A stretch of DNA of 64,000 nucleotides from an uncultured Eubacteriales bacterium (GCA_934643185.1 CAKUBN010000001.1:33889-97888), one strand, 5' to 3'; positions 6,794-16,311 are shown, counted from the stretch's first letter. The notes: generated by a model not told the origin, from the sequence alone. Made by a program: numbers and translations.

Positions 6794-8574
6794 TACTCTT
6801 CTTCCGTCACGGCGATGTGCAGCTCTTTGAGCTGTGCTTCCGTAACGGCAGACGGTGCATCCATCATGACATCCTGTGCGCTCTTGTTCATCGGGAACGC
6901 GATGACCTCACGGATGGACTCTTCGCCGGAGAGCAGCATGACCATGCGGTCTACGCCCGGGGCAATGCCGGCGTGCGGCGGCGCACCGTAGCAGAATGCG
7001 TTGTACATGGCCGGGAACTTTGCCTTGACGTCGTCCTCGCCGAGGCGTACCATTTCGAACGCCTTGACCATGATCTCCGGGTCGTGGTTACGCACAGCGC
7101 CGGAGGAGAGCTCTACGCCGTTGCAGACGAGGTCGTACTGGTCTGCCAGAATGTCGAGCGGGTCGATCTCGCCGCGCTCGGCCTTGAGCAGCGTTTCCAT
7201 GCCGCCGGAGGGCATGGAGAACGGGTTGTGGCAGAACTCCAGCTCGCCGGATTCCTCGCCGATCTCGTACATCGGGAAATCGACGATCCAGCAGAACTCA
7301 TAGCGCTCTTTATCCATATGGCCCTCGCACGCTGCGCCGAGCATACGGCGCATGACGCCTGCGGTCTTCTGGGCTTCCTCGCGCTTGCCTGCGGAGAGGA
7401 ACACGAGTGTATTCGGCTCGAGGGACAGCGCGGATTTGACGGCTTCCACGGTCTTTTCATCCGCATTGATGAACTTTGCGATGCCGCCGGCAATGGCGCC
7501 GGACTCGTCGACCTTGAACCAATACGGCTTCTGGCCGGCCTGCACCTCTACGTCTGCGCAGAGCTTATCGACCGCCTTGCGGGCGAGCTTGCAGTTGGAG
7601 ACCGGGACAGCCTTGACGATGTTGTTTTCAAACGGGCCGAAGCCGCAGCCTGCAAGAATATCCGTGACATCCTTGACGCGCAGGTCGATGCGCAGGTCGG
7701 GCTTATCGGAGCCGAACTCCTCCATAGCCTGACGGTACGGGATGCGGGCAAACGGCGCGGAGGACGCAATATCATACGTGCCGTACTTTGCAAAGATCGG
7801 CGGGAGAACGTCTTCGATGACGGCGAAAACGTCTTCCTGCGAGGCGAACGCCATTTCCATATCCATCTGGTAGAATTCGCCCGGGGAACGGTCGCCGCGC
7901 GCGTCCTCATCGCGGAAGCACGGTGCGATCTGGAAGTAGCGGTCAAAGCCCGCAGTCATCAAAAGCTGCTTAAACTGCTGCGGGGCCTGCGGCAGGGCGT
8001 AGAACTTGCCCGGGTGCTTACGGGCGGGGACGAGATAATCGCGCGCGCCCTCCGGCGAGGAAGCCGTGAGGATCGGCGTGGTGATCTCTAAAAAGCCGTG
8101 CTCTGTCATAGCGCTGCGCAGTGCGGAAACGACGTTGCAGCGCAGAACGATATTGGCCTTTACTTCCGGGTTGCGCAGGTCGAGATAGCGGTATTTGAGG
8201 CGCTGGCTCTCATCTGCTTCGCGGGAGTGGTTGATCTCAAACGGCAGCTCGTTGTAGCGGCAGCGGCCGAGCACGGTGATCTCCATCGGCGCGATCTCGA
8301 TGTCGCCGGTGGGGAGCTTCGGGTTTTTGCTGGTGCGCTCGCGCACGACGCCCGTGACGGAAATGGTGGATTCCTTATTGAGGGGCTTTACGATGTTCAT
8401 CATCTCTTCGTTTTCGATGACGACCTGCGTGGTGCCGTAGAAATCGCGCAGCACCAAAAACGCAAAGTTATTGCCGACTTCGCGGATGTTCTCCATCCAG
8501 CCGACCAAGGTGACGGTCTCGCCCGCATTTGCAAGGCGGAGCTCACCGCAGGTATGGGTTCTCGATTGTGTCAT
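6793..8574 (-). CDS. aspS: Aspartyl-tRNA synthetase
   Basis: Class II synthetase charging tRNA-Asp, 593 residues as usual for the bacterial type. The N-terminal OB fold (residues 1-105, VTLVGWMENIREVGNNFAFL) binds the anticodon. Class II motif 2 is seen as CFRDEDARGDRSPGEFYQMD, a GAD insertion domain lies at about 285-415, and motif 3 is GIAPGVDRMVML near the C-terminus. It follows hisS by 32 nt in one T-box-controlled operon and overlaps the pentapeptide gene. If gatCAB exists elsewhere the enzyme could be non-discriminating; this cannot be settled from the window. Confidence 0.97.
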   Translation of the reverse strand: MTQSRTHTCGELRLANAGETVTLVGWMENIREVGNNFAFLVLRDFYGTTQVVIENEEMMNIVKPLNKESTISVTGVVRERTSKNPKLPTGDIEIAPMEITVLGRCRYNELPFEINHSREADESQRLKYRYLDLRNPEVKANIVLRCNVVSALRSAMTEHGFLEITTPILTASSPEGARDYLVPARKHPGKFYALPQAPQQFKQLLMTAGFDRYFQIAPCFRDEDARGDRSPGEFYQMDMEMAFASQEDVFAVIEDVLPPIFAKYGTYDIASSAPFARIPYRQAMEEFGSDKPDLRIDLRVKDVTDILAGCGFGPFENNIVKAVPVSNCKLARKAVDKLCADVEVQAGQKPYWFKVDESGAIAGGIAKFINADEKTVEAVKSALSLEPNTLVFLSAGKREEAQKTAGVMRRMLGAACEGHMDKERYEFCWIVDFPMYEIGEESGELEFCHNPFSMPSGGMETLLKAERGEIDPLDILADQYDLVCNGVELSSGAVRNHDPEIMVKAFEMVRLGEDDVKAKFPAMYNAFCYGAPPHAGIAPGVDRMVMLLSGEESIREVIAFPMNKSAQDVMMDAPSAVTEAQLKELHIAVTEEE

Positions 8575-8606
8575 GGTTTATTTCCTCTTTCGTTTAGTAT
8601 AACGCA

Positions 8607-9905
8607 TTAAAATGTGATGGGCATGGCGTCTTCCTGCTCGGTGACGGCCGTGATGTACGTATCGACAAAGTCGTCGTTGAGGGAGATCTTTTTCTTTTCA
8701 CCCGTCTTCATATTTTTGAGCACGGCTTTGCCGCTTGCGATCTCATCGTCGCCGAGGACGATGCTGTACTGCGCGCCGATCTTATCCGCGTACTTCATCT
8801 GGGCTTTCAGGCCGCGCGCGCACAGGTCGCAGTCTGCCGCGATGCCGCAGCTGTGCATTTTTTCGGTGAGCTGGAACGCTTTCATCTGCGCCGCTTCGCC
8901 CAAGGATGCGATGTAGATCTCGCACTTTGAGTCCTGTCCGAAGTCTGCGCCCATTTCGTTCATCGCCATTAAGATGCGGTCAAGGCCGAGGCCGAAGCCG
9001 AGCGCCGGTGTGGGCTTGCCGCCGACTTCCTCCACGAGGCCGTCGTAGCGTCCGCCGCCGCCGAGCGCGAAACCAAAGCGCTTCGAGGGGAACTCAAACA
9101 CGGTGCGGGTGTAGTAATCGAGGCCGCGGACAAGGCCGGGATCGATGGAAAACGGAATATCGATCGATTTCAGCAGCGTCTGCACCTTTTCAAAGTGCGC
9201 ACGGCAGTCGTCGCAGAGGTAATCCGTGATCTTCGGCGCGCCCTTGGCGATCTCGCCGCAGACGGGGCTTTTGCAGTCCAGAATACGCATGGGGTTGCGC
9301 TCCAGACGGGAGTTGCAGGTTTCGCAGAGCTGATCCTTATAGCCTTCAAAGTAATTTCTCAGCGCTTTTCTGTACTCTGCACGGCAGGTGGGGCAGCCGA
9401 TGGAGTTGATGGAGACCTCGATGTCATCGGCAAGGCCGAGACGATTAAAAATGGACATGGCCATAGCGATGACCTGTGCGTCCGCCGCCGGTTCTGCGGT
9501 GCCGAACATCTCCACGCCGAACTGATGCAGCTCGCGCAGACGGCCTGCCTGCGGCTTTTCGTAGCGGTAGCAGGAGGTCTTATAGTAGAGCTTTACCGGG
9601 TAACCGCCGTTATATAGGCCGTTTTCCAGCATGGCGCGCACGGCGCCCGCCGTGCCCTCCGGGCGCAGCGTAATGGAGCGGCCGCCCTTATCTTCAAACG
9701 TGTACATCTGCTTTTCCACCACATCGGTGGTGTCGCCGACGGAGCGCAGGAAGAGCTCGGTGTGCTCAAACACCGGGGTGCGGATCTCGGAAAAACCGTT
9801 CAGTTCCGCTTCATCCGTCATAACGGCTTCCACAAGCGACCATTTTTCGGATTCGCCCGGAATGATATCCACGGTGCCCTTAGGCGCTTTTGTGATCAAT
9901 TCCAT
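8607..9905 (-). CDS. hisS: Histidyl-tRNA synthetase
   Basis: Class II synthetase charging tRNA-His, 432 residues, typical for Firmicutes. Motifs: TLRPEGTAGAVRAM (motif 1/2 region), CYRYEKPQAGRLRELHQFG (motif 2), the His-specific LVRGLDYYTRTVFE and GGGGRYDGL, and GFGLGLDRILMAM (motif 3). A C-terminal anticodon-binding domain follows. The cluster CPTC...CETC between about 180 and 220 suggests a small zinc-type insertion. The gene lies directly below the T-box leader (9929-10175) and heads the hisS-aspS operon. Confidence 0.97.
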   Translation of the reverse strand: MELITKAPKGTVDIIPGESEKWSLVEAVMTDEAELNGFSEIRTPVFEHTELFLRSVGDTTDVVEKQMYTFEDKGGRSITLRPEGTAGAVRAMLENGLYNGGYPVKLYYKTSCYRYEKPQAGRLRELHQFGVEMFGTAEPAADAQVIAMAMSIFNRLGLADDIEVSINSIGCPTCRAEYRKALRNYFEGYKDQLCETCNSRLERNPMRILDCKSPVCGEIAKGAPKITDYLCDDCRAHFEKVQTLLKSIDIPFSIDPGLVRGLDYYTRTVFEFPSKRFGFALGGGGRYDGLVEEVGGKPTPALGFGLGLDRILMAMNEMGADFGQDSKCEIYIASLGEAAQMKAFQLTEKMHSCGIAADCDLCARGLKAQMKYADKIGAQYSIVLGDDEIASGKAVLKNMKTGEKKKISLNDDFVDTYITAVTEQEDAMPITF

Positions 9906-9928
9906 AAAATATCCCTCTCATTCATGAA

Positions 9929-10175
9929 AAATAAAAAAACCCTTACCCAAAACGGATAAGGGACGAAACAGGTTCGTGGTGCCACCCTTTTTCGGGAGAA
10001 AAAGCGAAAGCTTTCCCTCCCCTTTCTTTCCTTAACGCGGAAAACGCACTTTCGTGCGGCTCACGGGTGTCTTTCTCTGCCGGATGCACGCGCCGCTCTC
10101 AGCATTTGCGGCGCTCTCTGTTTTGTGCCCCATGGCAGATACTCTTCCCGGTCAATGCCGGTGTATTTTCAAAGC
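9929..10175 (-). promoter_or_regulatory. T-box leader of hisS-aspS with overlapping Asp/His specifier
   Basis: Minus-strand leader with the T-box core AAAGGGTGGCACCACGAACC (9971-9990) as antiterminator. The competing terminator is CCCTTATCC / GGGTAAGGG followed by TTTTTTT (9930-9963). Stem I hallmarks are present: GGGAAGAGTA, AGAGAGC and GCTGAGAG. The specifier region reads GACAC at 10067-10071, containing GAC (Asp, followed by A) overlapping CAC (His). Uncharged tRNA pairing should favour readthrough into hisS-aspS. The promoter lies at or upstream of the mgsA end and was not resolved. Confidence 0.92.
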
Positions 10176-10194
10176 ATACGCTTTGGTTTTAAAT

Positions 10195-10593
10195 TTACAG
10201 CTTTACAATCTCGCGCCAATCGAGGTCGCCGCGCTCGAGACCATGGATGAGCACCTCTGCCGTTGCGATGTTCGTCGCCACGGGAATGTTATTCAGGTCG
10301 CAGAGACGGAGCAGGTTTTTATCGTGCGGCTCCAGTGCCTGCTTCTGCATGGGGTCGCGGAAGTACAGCAAAAGGTCGATCTCGTTGCAGGAGATACGCG
10401 CCGCAATCTGCTGATCGCCGCCCTGTGGGCCGCTTAAAAAGCGGTGGACCGAAAGACCGGTTGCTTCCTCTACAAGCTTACCGGTGGTGCCGGTCGCACA
10501 GAGATTATGCCGGCTCAGGATACCGCAGTAAGCGATGCAGAACTGTACCATAAGCTCTTTTTTTGCGTCATGCGCCGTAAGCGCGATATTCAT
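10195..10593 (-). CDS. mgsA: Methylglyoxal synthase
   Basis: Converts dihydroxyacetone phosphate to methylglyoxal and phosphate, a glycolytic bypass used when sugar phosphates accumulate. The 132-residue length is right for the short form. Diagnostic segments are MNIALTAHDAKKELM, CATGTTGKL (phosphate binding), SGPQGGDQQIAARI (catalytic Asp in GGDQQ) and LLLYFRDPM. It closes the series mreB-mreC-mreD-mrdA-minD-like-mgsA, a linkage common in Clostridia. The T-box leader for hisS starts just past its stop. Confidence 0.96.
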   Translation of the reverse strand: MNIALTAHDAKKELMVQFCIAYCGILSRHNLCATGTTGKLVEEATGLSVHRFLSGPQGGDQQIAARISCNEIDLLLYFRDPMQKQALEPHDKNLLRLCDLNNIPVATNIATAEVLIHGLERGDLDWREIVKL

Positions 10594-10638
10594 AAAAATT
10601 CCTCCCTGTTTATAATCATTCGGCCCCTATCCCAAATG

Positions 10639-11394
10639 TCACAACGATAAGGGAACCGAAACACCGTTCATGCGTGCCGCTATGCGGGAAAGCGCCGTCA
10701 TGCCGGGCAGGTCATCCGCCGGCACGCAGCCACGCTGAAAAGCAGCCGTCATTTGTCTATCTTCGGGTACGATGCCGATGAGCCGCACGCCGCTTTGGTC
10801 GATGACATCATCGAGGTCGCGCAGGCCGCCGGCGTCTTCCCGCCCGGCGGAAAGGCTGCCGAAATATTCGGCGTTAAAGCGATTGATGACGAGCCGCTGC
10901 TGCGGTACCTCAAGCTCTGTTAAAAGCCTGCGCACGATGGACGCATCGCGGATACACACGGGGTCCGAGTTGCACACAATAAGCGCGCAGTCCGCCGCCG
11001 CTGCCGCCGCGCGGAAGCCACGCCCCACGCCCGCGGGAGAATCAAGGATCACGCGGTCAAAATAGCGCTTTAAAAGCGGAACGAGTCTGAGCATGACGCG
11101 TTCCGGCACAAGATCTTCGCCGCTTGCCGGGGCAGGCATTAAAGACACGCCGGGCATGGTCACGCACGGGTAAATCGCATCCGCAGGCGCGCAGCGCCCT
11201 GCCACAACGTCCGAACTGTCAAACACGAGCGCTTCCTCTGTGCCGGTCATACGGTCCAGACTGCGCAGGCCCGCGTCACAATCCAAAAGCAGAACGCGTT
11301 CGCCGCCCGCCGCAAACTGAGAAGCCAGCCCAAGCGAAACGGTGGATTTCCCCACGCCGCCTTTTCCCGATGTGACAACAATAGCAGTACCCAT
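10639..11394 (-). CDS. MinD/ParA-type P-loop ATPase
   Basis: 251 residues from ATG 11392-11394 (GAGG 8 nt upstream). It opens with the deviant Walker A TSGKGGVGKSTVSLGLA, then LLLDCDAGLRSLD (switch I type) and VILDSPAGVGRG (Walker B region), as in MinD. Placement after mreBCD-PBP2 agrees with MinD, which recruits the MinC division inhibitor to the membrane. Two reservations: no minC or minE is adjacent, and the C-terminus (ALSRIAARMNGVSVPLSL) is not an obvious MinD amphipathic membrane helix. FlhG-like or another orphan MinD-like role is possible. Confidence 0.8.
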   Translation of the reverse strand: MGTAIVVTSGKGGVGKSTVSLGLASQFAAGGERVLLLDCDAGLRSLDRMTGTEEALVFDSSDVVAGRCAPADAIYPCVTMPGVSLMPAPASGEDLVPERVMLRLVPLLKRYFDRVILDSPAGVGRGFRAAAAAADCALIVCNSDPVCIRDASIVRRLLTELEVPQQRLVINRFNAEYFGSLSAGREDAGGLRDLDDVIDQSGVRLIGIVPEDRQMTAAFQRGCVPADDLPGMTALSRIAARMNGVSVPLSL

Positions 11395-11536
11395 AGATAA
11401 TACCTCATTAAACATAATAACACAAAAATGCACGGTAGTCAAAAGCAAAAATGGCTATACCGCAATTTTATCACAGCGAGACAAAAACACCGCGGTTTTT
11501 TTGTCGAAGCAGACAAATATCCGATCTGCATGCGAA

Positions 11537-13594
11537 TCATTCCGCGCTTTCCGATGCGGTAGTCTCTTCGCTTTTCGTCTCCTTTTGGAGCGTTTCGGCA
11601 AAATAGGCTTCAAAAACCGCCTTTGCCGTCTCCTTTGCGGCATCACCTTTGCCGCCGTATTCGATGACGACCGCCACGGCGATCTCCGGGTTCTCGTACG
11701 GTGCAAAGCCGATGAACGTCAGGTTATCGGAATGGTCGGCATTTTCCGCCGTGCCGGTCTTGCCCGCGACAGCGATGCCGAAATCCGCGAAAGTAGAAGC
11801 CGCCGTGCCCTCTGTACACACCTGCCGCATGCCCTCGCGCACAGCTTTAAAGTATTCGTCCTCGATCTCTGCCTGTAACACGACCTCCGGCTGTGCGGTC
11901 TCTTTTTCCACCGCGCGGTCGTAGTCTGTGACTTTATTTAAGAAATGCGTTTTGTAGCGCGTGCCACCGTTTGCGATCATGGCACAGTATTCCGCAAGCT
12001 CGATCGGCGTGAACATATCGTCGCACTGGCCAATGGCCGCCTGAATGGTGAGGCCGTCGTACCAGTTTGCGCCGTGGCGCTCTGTATACGTTTTGGGGTC
12101 GGACATGATGCCCGCAGTCTCACTCAATTCGCACCCGGTCTTTTCTCCGAGAGCGAACAGCTCTGCATACGTGTGCATTTTGTGAATGGTCAGCATGCGG
12201 CCCACGTCAAAGAAAAACGCGTTGCAGGAGTTGCGGATGGCGCCGTACACATCCACCTCGCCGTGCACGCCGAGGCAGCCCGGTTCGTAATCCGGCGCAT
12301 AATAGTGGTACGCACCGTCGCAGTTCACGGGGTGAGAGGTCGGCGTGATGACGCCTTCCTCCAGCGCCGCCAAGGCGACAAGGGGCTTAAAAACGGAACC
12401 CGGCGTAAAGATGCCGTTTAATGCGCGGTTGAAAAGCGGCCGGCTTTCGTCCGCATAAAGCTGCGTCAAATACGCATCGTCCGTATTGTACTTTTCAAGG
12501 TCGAAATTCGGGCAGGTTGCGCTGGCGATGATGCCGCCGGTGTTCACGTCCAAGGCGACAACCGCACCGGCCTCGCAGTCTTCGGTCGGCTTCGCTTCAA
12601 TCTGCTCGGCGAGCGCGTTTACGGCCGCGCGCTGCACATTGCTGTCTATGGTAAGCCACACGGAATCGCCCGCTTCCGGTGGCTCCGTCACGGTGGTGGA
12701 GGTCACTTTGCCGGTAGCATCCGTTGTGACGCTCTCTTTGCCGTTTTTGCCGCGCAGGGTGGACTCGAACACGCTCTCAATACCGCTTTGGCCGACGGTA
12801 TCCGTATAGGAATAGCCGGAAACGTTTGAGGCGGAATACGTGTTGCCCGCTTCCTCGGCAGCATCGTACTGTTCTTGCGAAATGGCACCCAGCGTGCCGA
12901 CGATATGCGGAGCCAAATCGCCCTCCGGGTATTCGCGCGTCTGCTCCACCTGCGTTTCAATGCCCGGCAAATCTGTGCTGCGCTCACTTAAGAGCTCCAC
13001 CGTTTCGATGGAAATGTCTTTTGCGAGCACGAACGGGTTCGTGCGGCTGAAATACGCGCGCTCCATGCCGTAGCGCACGGACGCGATACGGCGGATGTCT
13101 TCGGGGCTTGTATAGGCTTCGAGGTCATACCGCTCGATGAGCGATTCCATGCACTCGTCTGCCGTGGCGCTCGAGGGTAAGTCTAAGATGTCTTCGCTTT
13201 TCAGCGTTTCGATCTCGGAGGTCGCTTTGGTTTTGAATTTATACTGGCCCGCTTTCACTTCGATGGGCAGGCGGTCTGTCCACGGGACGCCAAGTGTTTC
13301 GAGCAACTTTACGGTCTCTAAAACGACGGCGTTGCGCGTTTCATTGCTGCCGGAAAGGCGGCTGTACGTGATGTTATACACAGAGCGGTTGCCTGCGAGC
13401 ACGTTTCCGTTTGCGTCTAAAATTTCGCCGCGCGTGCCGGTGAGTTTTAAATACGTTGCGGAGGACTGCACGGCCTCCTCTTCAAACGCGCTGCCCTCTA
13501 AAAGCTGCCACTGCGCAAGCCGCCCGACATACAAAAGAAAAACGGCAGCAAGCATAACGCCGCAGAAAATATAGCGGCCGCGTCCTTTTTTCAC
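11537..13594 (-). CDS. mrdA: Penicillin-binding protein 2 (elongasome transpeptidase)
   Basis: Class B PBP, 685 residues, crosslinking lateral-wall peptidoglycan with the MreBCD machinery. One N-terminal membrane anchor (about 8-25), a dimerisation/pedestal domain, then the transpeptidase. Active-site motifs are visible: SVFK (Ser400-Lys403), SCN (456-458) and KTGT (612-615). The start is GTG 13592-13594 with AAAGGAG 9 nt upstream. It lies 26 nt after mreD in the mre operon. The long region between about 110 and 230 is larger than in E. coli PBP2 and is usual in Clostridia. Confidence 0.93.
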   Translation of the reverse strand: MKKGRGRYIFCGVMLAAVFLLYVGRLAQWQLLEGSAFEEEAVQSSATYLKLTGTRGEILDANGNVLAGNRSVYNITYSRLSGSNETRNAVVLETVKLLETLGVPWTDRLPIEVKAGQYKFKTKATSEIETLKSEDILDLPSSATADECMESLIERYDLEAYTSPEDIRRIASVRYGMERAYFSRTNPFVLAKDISIETVELLSERSTDLPGIETQVEQTREYPEGDLAPHIVGTLGAISQEQYDAAEEAGNTYSASNVSGYSYTDTVGQSGIESVFESTLRGKNGKESVTTDATGKVTSTTVTEPPEAGDSVWLTIDSNVQRAAVNALAEQIEAKPTEDCEAGAVVALDVNTGGIIASATCPNFDLEKYNTDDAYLTQLYADESRPLFNRALNGIFTPGSVFKPLVALAALEEGVITPTSHPVNCDGAYHYYAPDYEPGCLGVHGEVDVYGAIRNSCNAFFFDVGRMLTIHKMHTYAELFALGEKTGCELSETAGIMSDPKTYTERHGANWYDGLTIQAAIGQCDDMFTPIELAEYCAMIANGGTRYKTHFLNKVTDYDRAVEKETAQPEVVLQAEIEDEYFKAVREGMRQVCTEGTAASTFADFGIAVAGKTGTAENADHSDNLTFIGFAPYENPEIAVAVVIEYGGKGDAAKETAKAVFEAYFAETLQKETKSEETTASESAE

Positions 13595-13620
13595 AGCTGT
13601 CGTCTCCTTTCGTTGAAAAC

Positions 13621-14175
13621 TTAAATTTTCTGCAGCTTATGCAGCTTTGTTCTGCGCCGCCGGATGGCGCTGCGCACACGGGGCTTGCGCACCCACGCTT
13701 GCAGGCCGTAGCACACCGGCACCGTTAAAAGCGTATAAAAATAAATGGGCAGATATTTTGTGACGAGCGCGTACACCGTCAGCGAATACCCGGCTGCGAC
13801 GTACAGCGCGAGCCAATCGAGCAAAACGGCGACGGCGCAGCTCCACAGGCCCATTAAGACCGATGTGAAAAGCTGAATTTGAATTCTGGTGCCGCACAGG
13901 CCGCTCAGCAAAAAGCACAGCACCCCGAACGTGAGCGCGTGGTACCCGAACACAGCCCCGCTGCCGATATCGGCCAGAAACCCGGCGTACATGCCGAACG
14001 CCATAGCGGGTGTGCACTCCTCCACCATAGCGACGGTGAGTGCGGCCGAGAGCACCAGAAGCGGCTTTGCGCCCATGATCTGCGGCAGCAGCCCCGGCGT
14101 ATCCTGCAAGAGGAACAGCAGCAGAATTTCGACCGCATACAAGACATAGCGTATCCATTTTTTGCGGTTTGGCAT
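13621..14175 (-). CDS. mreD: Rod-shape determining protein MreD
   Basis: 184-residue polytopic membrane protein with about five predicted transmembrane segments and a strongly basic C-terminus (RKPRVRSAIRRRRTKLHK). It links MreC/MreB to the wall synthases. Family signature in the N-terminal half: VEILLLFLLQDTPGLLP and MAFGMYAGFLADIGSG. The ATG has AAAGGAG upstream. It sits between mreC (15 nt) and mrdA. Confidence 0.9.
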   Translation of the reverse strand: MPNRKKWIRYVLYAVEILLLFLLQDTPGLLPQIMGAKPLLVLSAALTVAMVEECTPAMAFGMYAGFLADIGSGAVFGYHALTFGVLCFLLSGLCGTRIQIQLFTSVLMGLWSCAVAVLLDWLALYVAAGYSLTVYALVTKYLPIYFYTLLTVPVCYGLQAWVRKPRVRSAIRRRRTKLHKLQKI

Positions 14176-14190
14176 GGCTGTTCACTCCTT

Positions 14191-15102
14191 TTACTCATTT
14201 CCCTTGCTTGCGGTCTGCGCGGGGTCTTCTTCATCTTTGTTATTCGTCTCCGGCAAGCCGGTTGTAACGTCGCCCTTGCCGTCGAAATCCGTCACGACGA
14301 AGACATCCGTCACCTCTGTTACGTCCACGTATGGGGTCAAAATGGCATAGTACGAGGAATCCGCGTTGCTGCGCTCCACGCTGTCCACACGCCCGATGAG
14401 CAAATCGCCCGGGAACACGCCGCCCGCGCCGCTCGTGGTAATGATGGAGCCCGGCTGCACCTCGGTATCTCTTGTAAGGTACAGCATTTTCACCTTGCCG
14501 CTGTTTGCAAACTGAATGTCGCTTGTGACGACGCCGCTTTCCTTGCATGATTTATCCGTGGCGCCGATCTGCGTCTTTTCGGATAAAATCGACCGCACGC
14601 GGCTTGACGCGGCGTAGACCTCCTCCACAACACCTACGACGCCCGTTTCCGTGATGACGGCATCGCCGACGGATACGCCCGCAAGGCTGCCGCAGTTGAT
14701 GGTGAAATCACCGAACACGTCGTTCGGGTCGCGCCCTACGACGCTTCCCGCGGCTAATTGCAGGTCGGGCATGGCTTTTTTGACGGAGAGGATATTTTCA
14801 TACGAAGCATTCTCGTCTTTTAAGGTGTAGTAATCCACAAGCTGTTCGCGCAGCTTCCGGTTTTCCTCCGAAAGGTCGTTGTACAGCGCTTTAAGCTCCT
14901 CTTTGGACATGCCGTCCAAATTTAAAAACTCCTTTGCGCCCTCGGTGGTATTCGTCCCCGCCGTGAGCAACGGTGCGGATACCGTGCCGAACACGTTTGA
15001 GAACACGGATGTTCCGGCGTTTAAGCCGTACACGAGCACGCCGAGCAGAACGACAACCGCGATCATTAAAATTTTAAAATTTTTAGAGGTGAATTTCTCC
15101 AT
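14191..15102 (-). CDS. mreC: Rod-shape determining protein MreC
   Basis: 303 residues. A single N-terminal transmembrane helix (about 8-27), a short coiled coil (about 65-100, GMSKEELKALYNDLSEENRK), then a beta domain with VVGRDPNDVFGDFTINCGS and VGDAVITETGVVGVVEEVYA, typical of MreC. It is extracellular and organises the elongasome. The ATG at 15100-15102 is preferred over an upstream GTG because AGG lies 8 nt before it. The acidic Asp/Glu/Asn-rich tail is low complexity. Confidence 0.93.
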   Translation of the reverse strand: MEKFTSKNFKILMIAVVVLLGVLVYGLNAGTSVFSNVFGTVSAPLLTAGTNTTEGAKEFLNLDGMSKEELKALYNDLSEENRKLREQLVDYYTLKDENASYENILSVKKAMPDLQLAAGSVVGRDPNDVFGDFTINCGSLAGVSVGDAVITETGVVGVVEEVYAASSRVRSILSEKTQIGATDKSCKESGVVTSDIQFANSGKVKMLYLTRDTEVQPGSIITTSGAGGVFPGDLLIGRVDSVERSNADSSYYAILTPYVDVTEVTDVFVVTDFDGKGDVTTGLPETNNKDEEDPAQTASKGNE

Positions 15103-15146
15103 GCGCCGCACCTGCCTTTCGATTTTTATTTAAAGTCAAATTCAAT

Positions 15147-16235
15147 TTATTTTTCTGCAGCTTTTACCGCGCCGCGCGCGTTTGCGGGGATATGCGCTTT
15201 GCCCTCTAATGTGCGGCCTGCACCCTCGGCTACGCAGTCGAGCGGGCGCTCCGCGACCTGCACGGGCAGGCCCGTCGCTTCATGCAAAAAGCGGTCTAAG
15301 CCACGCAGCAGTGCACCGCCGCCCGTGAGCGTGAGACCCATATCCAAAAGATCTGCGGAAAGCTCCGGCGGGGTCCGCTCCAAAACGCGGTGCACGGACT
15401 CGAACACGGCCTTCAGCGGCACCAAAAGCGCCTCGCGCACGTCTTCCGCCGTAACGGTGATGTTTTTCGGCTGACCGTCCGCCGCACTGCGGCCGCGCAC
15501 CTCCATGGAGACGCTGCTGAGCTCCTCAAGCGGATAAGCGGAACCGATCTGCAATTTGACATCCTCCGCCGTGCGCTCGCCGATGAGCACGCCGTACTTT
15601 TTGCGCAAATGTGAAACAATAGCCGCATCAAATTTATCGCCCGCCACACGGACGGAATCGGCCACGATGGGGTCGCCGTAAGAGATGACCGCCGTTTCGC
15701 TTGTGCCGCCGCCGATGTCCAGAACCATGCTTGCGACCGGCTCGCCTGTGGGCAGACCTGCACCGATAGCCGCCGCGACGGGCTCCAAAATGAGCTCCAC
15801 ACGGCTTGCACCGGCCTGCTTTGCGGCATCTTCCACCGCGCGGCGCTCCACCTCTGTGACGCCGGAGGGAATGCAGATGACGATGTGCGGGCGCGTGAAC
15901 GAACCGGCCTTGATGGCCTTGCGCACAAAGTATTTGAGCATGGCTGCCGTCACCTCAAAATCCGCAATGACGCCGTCTTTTAACGGGCGCACCGCCGTGA
16001 TGGACTCCGGCGTGCGGCCGAGCATTTCCTTGGCCTTTTTGCCGACGGCTAAGACCTCGTTGGAGTTCGCGTCCACCGCCACAACGGACGGCTCACGCAG
16101 CACAATGCCCTCACCGCGTACGTAAACGAGCGTGTTGGCCGTGCCGAGGTCGATGCCGATGTCTTTAATGGATGTTGAAAAAAGAGAAAAAAGCGAGGAA
16201 AGCCCCGCCATGATCGTAGATTGCAGGGAACCCAT
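15147..16235 (-). CDS. mreB: Rod-shape determining protein MreB (actin-like)
   Basis: 362-residue actin-family ATPase forming membrane filaments that guide wall elongation. Phosphate-1 motif GIDLGTANT (about 27-35), phosphate-2 LDIGGGTSETAV, and the adenosine motif LTGGGALLRGLD. The start is the ATG at 16233-16235 with GGGAGG 9 nt upstream. The next ATG (8 codons on) would give MAGLSSLFSLFSTS, whose amphipathic start could be the membrane-binding helix. First gene of the mre operon, with its promoter at 16312-16340. Confidence 0.96.
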   Translation of the reverse strand: MGSLQSTIMAGLSSLFSLFSTSIKDIGIDLGTANTLVYVRGEGIVLREPSVVAVDANSNEVLAVGKKAKEMLGRTPESITAVRPLKDGVIADFEVTAAMLKYFVRKAIKAGSFTRPHIVICIPSGVTEVERRAVEDAAKQAGASRVELILEPVAAAIGAGLPTGEPVASMVLDIGGGTSETAVISYGDPIVADSVRVAGDKFDAAIVSHLRKKYGVLIGERTAEDVKLQIGSAYPLEELSSVSMEVRGRSAADGQPKNITVTAEDVREALLVPLKAVFESVHRVLERTPPELSADLLDMGLTLTGGGALLRGLDRFLHEATGLPVQVAERPLDCVAEGAGRTLEGKAHIPANARGAVKAAEK

Positions 16236-16311
16236 AGGATAAAACCTCCCGAAGCGGGTAAAACTTTGGTGTGCCGCGCGTCTTTGCAGCATGCGGCACT
16301 CATACTTATTC

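Noticed and set aside
6778..8091. 437-codon open frame opposite aspS
   Set aside because: Antisense shadow; aspS is complete with all class II motifs.
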